Below, one piece after another: positions 57,322-64,000 of a stretch of 64,000 bases of DNA. Where the stretch lies: positions 3,472,001 to 3,536,000 of the forward strand of contig CADCXD010000002.1 of NCBI GenBank assembly GCA_902806575.1, in the 5' to 3' direction. The DNA is from Jackrogersella multiformis (lineage: Eukaryota > Ascomycota > Sordariomycetes > Xylariales > Hypoxylaceae). The notes under the pieces were generated by a model that was not told the DNA's origin, did no database searches, and was given only the letters and a program-made list of their open reading frames with translations. Both the position numbers and the translations under genes were made by a program. Position 1 is the stretch's first letter. Each line of letters begins with the position of its first letter.

Positions 57322-59511
57322 CTACGAATCTTCCAACTCGTCCTCTTCCTCGTCTTCCCGCACCTCGACCCCTCCTCCTGCTGCTCCCGCTTCTGCTCCG
57401 CCGCCGTCCCTCTCCCAGCGCCCCTTGCCGGGCCACAGGCCCTCGAAGACCTGGGCCATGACGTCGCGCACGCGGCCGACCTGCTGCGCGCTCTCGGTCA
57501 TGACGTCGTCGTTGAGGCACCACTGGCCGAACGCCTTGCCCTTGCGGATCGTGCGCTGCAGCAGCTCCGTCTCGGCCTGCTCCGCGTCTTTGATCATCAC
57601 GAACTTCATCGCGTCCGTGTCCACGACCGTGTGCTGGTACTTCCGCAGGGCCTTGACGATGACCTCGCGGTCGCGCGGCTTGGACGCGGGCGGCAGAAGC
57701 GGCTCCAGCCCCCGCGGCTGCGACGCCAGCAGGAACTTTAGTAGGCAGTCGCCGCACTGCGGGTGCTGGTACGACAGCCGCGAGAAGATGTTGGACGCGG
57801 TGAAGTCCGGGTTCTCCGACGACGCGTCCGACAGCGACGACGCGAACGAGTCGCCGAGGCATTTGTCCACGCTGAAGTCGTTGCACTTGACGTTTCGGAT
57901 GGTCTCGGGCCCGTCGAGCGACGTCCACAGAATGTTCACGTTGACCTCGGGCGGCTGGAGCCCGGCCTTCGCCAGGATCTCCGGGAGCTTGTAGTACATC
58001 CGATCCCGGTTGGGGCTCTGCGCCGCGGGCTTGGACGCGTCTTTGGTGGAGAGCTGTCGCCAGCCGGGCTCGACGGCTTCCAGGACGCTCTGCCGCTCCG
58101 TCCAGTCCAAGTAGCCGTCTGAGTTCTTGTCCGAGCGGGACATTATGAAGGACCAGAGCAGCGCCTCGCGGAACCTCTCGATGGTGTAGTGGAAGCTGGC
58201 GTACCAGGGGTATATCTGGAAACGCGACTCGCCGCGGAACCGCTCGCAGGCGCCCTTCGCGGACGGCTTCGGGAACGAAGCCATGGCCTCTTCCATCACC
58301 TTCCGCGAGACGGAGTGCCCGAAATGGGCCTGGACGTGGCGGTTGCGCTCCCCGAACCGGTGGTTTAGGAGGTATGATGTATAGTAAACGAAAGGCTTCT
58401 CGCCGAACGAAGGTATTTGGTCTTTGCCTCCGAGCCGTCTGACGTTGTAATGGTCGCTCTTGAAGCCCATAGCGGGGCCGAATAAAGGCGAGTAAAAATC
58501 AGAGGCAGCGTGAGGCATGCCCAGGAACATATCGTCTGATAATGCGACGAGCTGGTCCGTCGACGACGGGGTCATATATATTTGTGATTCGATGGATAGT
58601 GAGTTGAAAGTCGGCAGGCATTCCTTTTCTTGCTCCCGGAAGAAGGACTCGTGACTAAGAACCTGGACGTGCTGGTTGGTATTCTCGTCGTCTCTGAGCC
58701 AGTTTGGCCGTTGGGGACGCATGTTCTTGCCATCCTTCTCGTAAGAACCGTTGCTAACCGAATTAACAAGGAGTTGGATCTTGTTGATGAACCCCTTGGC
58801 GTAGACGTCGAGGCTTCGGAGCGAGTATCTCAGCTCGTCCCAGTCACGATACCGGTTTATGCTGTGCTGCGATATCCACTTCCCGTCCCGGTCGTTGAGG
58901 GGAGATCCTATCTCGTAGCTATGCCGAATGTCCTTGAAGGATTCGTCGGATCCGTTAACCCAATTATAAACGAAATCTATCTTTGGCTCGGCCAGCGTGC
59001 CGTGTTTTTCGACGTTGAAGTTACCAGATGAAAACCACTCGTCCTCCCACCCGTCTAGGTTAATATCCCGGACAGCCTCTTCGAAGGATATTCGGATAAC
59101 GTCAGGCAGGACGTGAGAAAGAGTTTTCTGCTCCTCCTTCATCGGAAGTGGCGCTTCTTCTTCACTCTCCTCACTGCCCTGTGCCATCACCACGGCGCCG
59201 CCGCCGACCCATTGCGACGGGTTGGTCTCGAGTGTGGCATGGCGCATTAACTGGAAGGTCGTATAGTTTTGTCCGTCCGACTGGACCGACTCCCATTTAT
59301 TGTCTACCAATACCCATACTAATGTTAGGAAGAAAGTAAGACATATTATTCTCCGTATGCGTCGTGATGTGAACGTCCCCTGTTCTATGGGAGAGTTGGG
59401 GACCTTTATGAAAAGTCGGGGTAGCATTCTTGGCGACAACATGATGTTGTGATATTCGACTGGATTCTGGCTCCGGCTAGGTATAGATAGGTTTTCGCCT
59501 GCCCACCTCAT
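57322..59511 (-). CDS. Stealth-family sugar phosphotransferase, type II membrane protein with EF-hand
   Basis: A single-exon 729-aa protein. A basic cytosolic tail is followed by one membrane segment at about residues 54-70 (IICLTFFLTLVWVLV), indicating Golgi type II topology. Stealth conserved regions are clear: CR1 IDFVYNWVNGSDESF (178-192), CR2 with YRDWDELRYSLRSLDVYAKG (221-240) and ALSDDMFLGMP (323-333). CR3/CR4-like sequence follows with QAHFGHSVSRKVMEEAM and IYPWYASFHYTIERF. A canonical EF-hand loop DKNSDGYLDWTE lies at 461-472. The C-terminus is Ala/Gly-rich and then very acidic. The family transfers sugar-1-phosphate in phosphodiester linkage (for example bacterial capsule enzymes, metazoan GlcNAc-1-phosphotransferase, Cryptococcus Xpt1). 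Donor and acceptor here are unknown. GC content is high toward the C-terminal half. Confidence 0.93.
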   Translation of the reverse strand: MRWAGENLSIPSRSQNPVEYHNIMLSPRMLPRLFIKVPNSPIEQGTFTSRRIRRIICLTFFLTLVWVLVDNKWESVQSDGQNYTTFQLMRHATLETNPSQWVGGGAVVMAQGSEESEEEAPLPMKEEQKTLSHVLPDVIRISFEEAVRDINLDGWEDEWFSSGNFNVEKHGTLAEPKIDFVYNWVNGSDESFKDIRHSYEIGSPLNDRDGKWISQHSINRYRDWDELRYSLRSLDVYAKGFINKIQLLVNSVSNGSYEKDGKNMRPQRPNWLRDDENTNQHVQVLSHESFFREQEKECLPTFNSLSIESQIYMTPSSTDQLVALSDDMFLGMPHAASDFYSPLFGPAMGFKSDHYNVRRLGGKDQIPSFGEKPFVYYTSYLLNHRFGERNRHVQAHFGHSVSRKVMEEAMASFPKPSAKGACERFRGESRFQIYPWYASFHYTIERFREALLWSFIMSRSDKNSDGYLDWTERQSVLEAVEPGWRQLSTKDASKPAAQSPNRDRMYYKLPEILAKAGLQPPEVNVNILWTSLDGPETIRNVKCNDFSVDKCLGDSFASSLSDASSENPDFTASNIFSRLSYQHPQCGDCLLKFLLASQPRGLEPLLPPASKPRDREVIVKALRKYQHTVVDTDAMKFVMIKDAEQAETELLQRTIRKGKAFGQWCLNDDVMTESAQQVGRVRDVMAQVFEGLWPGKGRWERDGGGAEAGAAGGGVEVREDEEEDELEDS

Positions 59512-61768
59512 TCTGGAGGAGAATGCTGCTACTCCTTCTCGACTTGGCGTTCTTACTTGGCCGAAAGAAAGAGATAAAAATAAAATAAAAATAGACTACC
59601 CGTTTGTTCGTCTAAGTTCCGACGAATGGCGACAGGTTTCCCTTTCTAGTATTTCCCTTTCCAGCACCTCAGATACCCTCGGGAGGGATCCTCTATCTCT
59701 CGTGTATGCGCAAAACTAAAGGAGTGGAATGACAACTGAGTTGTCGTAACGTAACGATCGTGAATCGCGTGCTCCGTTTCTCACATGCTCGGTCCGGATA
59801 AGTACAGGGGCGTCACCTTGCTAAAGCCAATCTCGACGTCGAAGAGTTCATGACCAGTTTTATCGACTCGACGTGTATGGTCTCACGATTGTTGCATCTG
59901 GTCGATGAAAAACAAAAACACTCTCTCATAAGCAGGTAGAAGATAGACCGAGCGAGCAGTATAGGAAACGGATCGGCAGCACACGAGCACTTGCCTACTA
60001 TTGACTACTCTGACAACCTAGACGGACTAACATTATCATGCCCACTTCCCTAAATTTCATAAAGCGGCAAATCATCTTAGGATGGAGTGGGCGGACCTGC
60101 ATTCTGCAAGGTCCATGGGAACGGAGACGTACCGAATTTGCATGACGAAGATCCCAACTTCTTGTGATAGAGAAAACTGCCTTCCCATCCAGGTTCACAC
60201 CACCGCCAAGCAGCTAGGTTGAAGCGGTAACCGTACCCCCCACGTCATGAATGTGACGATAAGAAGAATTACAAGATCCAGGGATACGGGGCCTTCTGAA
60301 TCCGGAAGGGAATCAAGGTGAGTTCGCCAATCATAAGTTTCGAGTGTGTACAATCATCCCCAGTCGGCCTATAGTAAGAGTAATTCAGGAGACACGCGAG
60401 AGGTTGGAGTCGGTAACGTACATACGTATGCGCCTTACATAACACAAACACATACACACACGAACTACGTACGGCGATCTCCTTAGAACAAACCAAGTCT
60501 TTGGAGGTTCTATCCAATTTTCTGATTTCCAACTTTCTGAAATTCAGCCTGAGCTCGCCACTCTCTCATGTGATATCGAAAAGTCTTGTTTGTTGGCTAG
60601 ACTTCGACTTCTGATCGCGATGGGAGTTTTCCTTATTTCCTCTCCTTCTCTTCTAGGGAATTTCACACGTGCCACCGAAGCCTTTCGTTCGTCTGAAGTC
60701 GCGTGCGGCGAAACGTCTGAAAAAAGACCTTCCGGATGGGGCTATTGCATTGCTTGCAACGGCCTATTACCATTTGACCCGGCGCATGACTATCGGAGCA
60801 TCTAGTTTCGTTATAGAAGTGATCGGCTCCCGACTAGTTTAGACGACCAGGGGAGAGTATAAAAAAGATTTATCTTAGTATAAAAATGCTGAAAATTGCA
60901 ATGCTGCCCAGGAGGAAATAAAGACTGGATAGGGTTGTCAACTATATGCAGGGCTCACGAAGCCTGCGACAACGTAACGGCTTGGCATGCAATACTACTG
61001 ATCTTGGCACGACGTATGCTAAGCCTTTTCAGAGCTCTGACCTGCAGATCCGGCATTCCCGTTGGCTGTGATTGGCGATTTGGCGATTTACCGACTTGGC
61101 CTTGAATCTTAATCTCCAGCGATCAACTTGAGTTAAGTGGTTTTCATCCTGATGGGGTTGAGGGTGTCCTGGATGGCAATTCCCCCTATCTCGAGGGATC
61201 TTTACATAGTAAGGCCGGCCGGCCTACGCCTGCGCCTGGTAAATGTCACGTTCCGCTCAACAATGTTGAACAATCGGAGGGCTCGGGATCGAGCTTTTGA
61301 ATCCTCCTGCTAGGTCTTCTTCCTATCTCTGCTGTCCCTCGTTGTGCTTCGCAGTGAATGCGTTTTTGTCCTGTTCTACACATTCTTTCCTGCAAGGGTA
61401 TACTCGGTATTGCATCAATCTAGCACCTCTCGAATACTATACTGGTCGAATACTACCCCCCTTGCAAAGTGATGCGATGATATAGCGCCATTGTTTTTAA
61501 TAGACTCATTAGATAACCCTGGCGCGCGGGCCTTGTCATTTCACGACGGGAGTCTTGGCTTAGCCCGGGATATGCGAACGGCTTGTCGATATCCGGCATA
61601 TCATTACGTAGGTAAAGAAGAAAATAAATCTCGAACGGGTGGTGGGTTTGCTAAAAGGAGGGAACAGTGACACTTCCACATTTTTTATCACCTTCGAAAC
61701 TTATAGGCCGACGATAGGGAGTGTATATCGGCTGAGTAACGTCGACCAAAAAACGGGACTCAGCAGCC
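59512..61768. other. Divergent 2.3 kb promoter region, no confident gene
   Basis: It lies between the minus-strand Stealth gene and the plus-strand acyltransferase. A 61-codon frame from ATG 60620 begins with a hydrophobic stretch (MGVFLISSPSLLG) and has three Cys, but is not supported further. A GGCCGGCCGGCC run lies near 61214. Confidence 0.5.
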
Positions 61769-63199
61769 ATGTATCTGCCAGGTCACCTAAATAGGGAGGA
61801 TGAGGAATCTCTTCTCCCTCATCAATCATCAGAGGAGTCGGCTCGCACGAGGTCGCCACCTAGTTGTAGAAAGAGCCTTCATTCGCTTTCGCTCCAGGCG
61901 GCCTTCTGGCAATGTCTGGCTTTCATGAGGCCGAGCTTCTTGGGGAGGCGATCGCCAAGTTCCGAAGCATCTGAGAAACCCGGCGCGCCAAGGAAGACGT
62001 ACTCGACCGAGTATCTCGACGGTGTCCGTGGCGTCGCCTCTCTGATCGTGTTCATCCTTCACTGGACTCACATCCCTTACCCATCCGTCAACTCGGGATG
62101 GGGTTACAAGGACCACACATCTTTCTGGTTGCTCCCGTTCATCCGGATTATCTATTCGGGCGCCGCCATGGTCTCCGTCTTCTTTGTCGTCTCCGGCTTT
62201 GTGCTTTCTCATCGCTTCATTCAGCGGATGCACCGCCGAGAGTACGCGGAGTTGTCCTCCGGTCTAACCTCGCTAACCTTCCGCCGGGCCATCCGCCTAT
62301 TCCTCCCGGCCTTCGCATCTAGCACGCTAGCTTTTATATTTGCGTGCCTCGGCATAGTTAATGTGCCGAAAAAGGTGGACGGCAAGCCATTCATACATGG
62401 TCTTTCTTCGTACCTCGAATACCTCGACATGGAGTCGAACCCGTGGGACTGGTCGGCAGACTTCTCCGGCTTCTACAATCCTCAGTTATGGTCCATTGCT
62501 GTCGAGTTCCGCGGTTCGATGGTTGTCTTCCTCCTCCTTATAGGGCTAGCGAAGACCCGGACTGCTATCCGGCTAGCTGTCGAAGGGATAATCATAGCCC
62601 ACTCTTTCGGTCACAGGCGCTGGGACATTGCCTTATTCATCGCCGGCATGACTCTAGCAGAACTCGAAGTGCTACTGAAGAAACCAACGAATCCGTCGAC
62701 GAGGAAGCTGGTAAATGCGTCGCTTATATTTACCATGATAGTCGGTCTTTTCCTCTGTGGCTATCCTCGAGACCACAACATTCAGACCCCCGGGTATATG
62801 TGGTCTAAATACGTTTGGCCATTCACTGCCTACCGTCGTCGGTTCTGGCTAGCGATCGGTGCCATGCTGGTCGTCGGCCCTATGGCGTTCTTGCCCTCTG
62901 TCCAGTCCGTCTTCCTTACTCGGCCGGCCCGATACCTTGGACGGATAAGCTTTGCGCTGTACCTAGTTCACGGCCTCGGGAACCGAACAGTGGGCAAGTG
63001 GTTGCTCAACTCATGTTGGGCCTATATAGGAAAGGAGGGGTTTTGGCCTTATACCATGAGTTATATTGTCTCTACGACGTTGTATTTCCCAGTTGTAATA
63101 TGGGCTTCTGATATGTTCTGGAGAGGCGTCGATGTCCCATCGACGAATTTTGCTAAATGGTTCGAGAAGAAATGTGCTGCGCCGGAGGGTGTGAGATAG
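61769..63199 (+). CDS. Acyltransferase-3 family membrane protein (OafA/NolL-like)
   Basis: A single-exon 476-aa protein. A ~75-residue Ser/Arg-rich cytosolic N-terminus precedes the acyltransferase-3 core. YLDGVRGVASLIVFILHWTH (82-101) contains the essential His of the first membrane helix, and SVFFVVSGFVLSHRF (136-150) is the second family signature. FRRAIRLFLPAF follows, with about ten membrane segments, NPQLWSIAVEFRGSMVVF in the middle, and RYLGRISFALYLVHG near the C-terminus. The family O-acylates sugars, peptidoglycan or small molecules using acyl-CoA. Fungal members are often linked to wall, glycan or metabolite acetylation; the substrate here is unknown. It lies between a Stealth sugar phosphotransferase and a fluoride channel. 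Start 61769 is the first in-frame ATG. Confidence 0.92.
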   Translation: MYLPGHLNREDEESLLPHQSSEESARTRSPPSCRKSLHSLSLQAAFWQCLAFMRPSFLGRRSPSSEASEKPGAPRKTYSTEYLDGVRGVASLIVFILHWTHIPYPSVNSGWGYKDHTSFWLLPFIRIIYSGAAMVSVFFVVSGFVLSHRFIQRMHRREYAELSSGLTSLTFRRAIRLFLPAFASSTLAFIFACLGIVNVPKKVDGKPFIHGLSSYLEYLDMESNPWDWSADFSGFYNPQLWSIAVEFRGSMVVFLLLIGLAKTRTAIRLAVEGIIIAHSFGHRRWDIALFIAGMTLAELEVLLKKPTNPSTRKLVNASLIFTMIVGLFLCGYPRDHNIQTPGYMWSKYVWPFTAYRRRFWLAIGAMLVVGPMAFLPSVQSVFLTRPARYLGRISFALYLVHGLGNRTVGKWLLNSCWAYIGKEGFWPYTMSYIVSTTLYFPVVIWASDMFWRGVDVPSTNFAKWFEKKCAAPEGVR

Positions 63200-63816
63200 A
63201 AAGCTTGCTAGGTGTGCAGAATCTACTTCATGTTTAATCATCGCAATGCGTATAGACAATTCGAATATTTAAATATTGGTCTCATCTTCCTGAAGGGATC
63301 AGCCTCGTTATACGGGGTTGCTGCGAAACTCATGGAGTGTTACTCTAGCTCCGGTGATGTTAGCAGTCGCTCATAGGAAAAGAGACTGGTAATACAGTTC
63401 CAATGAAGACAAGAAGATTGGTCAGAAATTGGTTGAAATCATCGGAAGGGGACAGTAGTGATGGTTCATCGCCATTACCTGAAGGCTTGCGATCTTCAAG
63501 TCTTCTTATTAGGTACCTAGTATATATTGTTCGAAAGTAATAATAATAGATAATTACCCAAACAAGATGGAACTCACATCTTGATTAAGAGCCATTTCTC
63601 TAGTATAAAGCTTATATGGTATTAGAATATGGGAACAGCGCAAGCCACATATACTGATACTCTGGGTTATTTCTAACTCACGAGTTTTTCTATAATGAAG
63701 TATGAGATTGCCGCTTTCGTCGCTCGCTCGCTCGTTCGGTCGCCTTAAATAGTCGAGAATTATACTATAATGAAAGCTCGAAGATCGTACTTTGATCACA
63801 TTCAGTTAGATGTCCC
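63200..63816. other. Intergenic, convergent 3' ends, no gene seen
   Basis: AT-rich spacer between the acyltransferase stop and the fluoride channel stop; a CGCTCGCTCGCTCGTTCGGTCG run lies at about 63719-63740. Confidence 0.5.
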
Positions 63817-64000
63817 TCAATGCAAACATTTCAATGAGCTAAAGCCATCACTCCATCGTAGGCCGCCCATGATAGCCACCATGCAAACCAGCGCAACTAC
63901 GACGCTCGTGCCTCCGTACACGTACGCGTGCCGCCTTCGCAAGGCAGTCAGCTCGGCAACCCAGGTAGACACTGTAGTTAAACAACCGCAGAACCCGTCT
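63817..64000 (-). CDS. FEX1: FEX/CrcB-type fluoride export channel, C-terminal part (cut by window edge)
   Basis: A partial gene entering from the right edge on the minus strand, with stop at 63819-63817. The visible ~60 residues begin DGFCGCLTTVSTWVAELTAL, the pore signature of CrcB/Fluc/FEX proteins (GFCG-LTT-S-). A last membrane helix (TSVVVALVCMVAIMGGLRW) and a short polar tail follow. Fungal FEX proteins are fused two-domain channels at the plasma membrane that expel fluoride; this would be the second domain. The rest of the gene lies beyond the window. Confidence 0.88.
   Translation of the reverse strand, partial: DGFCGCLTTVSTWVAELTALRRRHAYVYGGTSVVVALVCMVAIMGGLRWSDGFSSLKCLH

Noticed and set aside
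57305..57928. 207-codon frame overlapping the Stealth 3' half
   Set aside because: Arg/Ala/Gly-rich shadow of the GC-rich real gene in the same direction.
60620..60805. Possible small secreted Cys protein (61 aa)
   Set aside because: Weak leader, odd Cys count, no homologue known to me, and start context not convincing.
1..64000. Secondary-metabolite gene cluster
   Set aside because: No polyketide synthase, NRPS, terpene cyclase, P450 or pathway regulator is present; transporters and acyltransferase stand among unrelated genes.

Overview
The window is nuclear DNA of a filamentous ascomycete (Pezizomycotina, most likely Sordariomycetes). The genes carry short GT-AG introns, mostly 41 to 150 bp. 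Recognisable eukaryotic genes include LSM3, DCN1, PIG-L/GPI12, MVP1, the COX5B-type cytochrome oxidase subunit, mitoribosomal L15 and S6, Dal5-type permeases and a GPI-type aspartic protease. The intergenic DNA is littered with TACCTAGGTA/ACCTACCTAGG motifs of the kind common in Sordariomycete genomes. I count 23 protein-coding loci, one decayed gag-type retroelement block, one tRNA-like Pol III element and one GC-rich coding relic. Nearly half of the window looks non-coding.

Layout. 1-5 kb: a WecC/WbpA-like nucleotide-sugar dehydrogenase and a leaderless, very GC-rich GH18 chitinase. 6-9.9 kb: a small unknown protein, a tRNA-like element, a one-TM coiled-coil protein and a DUF7719-type membrane protein. 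10.8-15.5 kb: PIG-L de-N-acetylase, a large mitochondrial PPR-like protein and LSM3. 16.7-21.3 kb: two convergent allantoate-permease-type MFS transporters with a small two-TM protein between them. 22.3-31.5 kb: a housekeeping block of mitoribosomal L15, sorting nexin MVP1, DCN1 and mitoribosomal S6 (MRP17). 32-35.3 kb: a decayed, apparently scrambled gag-like element. 37.2-39.5 kb: a conserved but unidentified, probably nuclear, coiled-coil protein preceded by a 6 kb gene-free region. 45.6-48.3 kb: cytochrome oxidase subunit (COX4/COX5B) and a Nudix hydrolase. 49.4-52.4 kb: a DUF6604 protein with an internal TGA and a C-terminal CaaX box. 54.2-55.8 kb: a GPI-anchored aspartic protease. 57.3-64 kb: a Stealth-type sugar phosphotransferase with an EF-hand, an acyltransferase-3 membrane protein and the end of a FEX/CrcB fluoride channel.

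Functional themes. Several genes serve cell-surface glycans (sugar-nucleotide dehydrogenase, chitinase, PIG-L, GPI-anchored protease, Stealth transferase, acyltransferase 3), but they are spread over 60 kb and are not an obvious cluster. Another group serves mitochondria (PPR protein, L15, S6, COX4). No secondary-metabolite cluster and no obvious new defence system is visible. The most unusual items are the TGA/42-nt intron and CaaX box of the DUF6604 gene, the Pol III-like element at 7.1 kb, the inferred 14-nt micro-exon in the second permease, the Stealth/EF-hand protein, and the skewed 6 kb gene desert. Exon boundaries were worked out by eye from frame continuity and splice signals.
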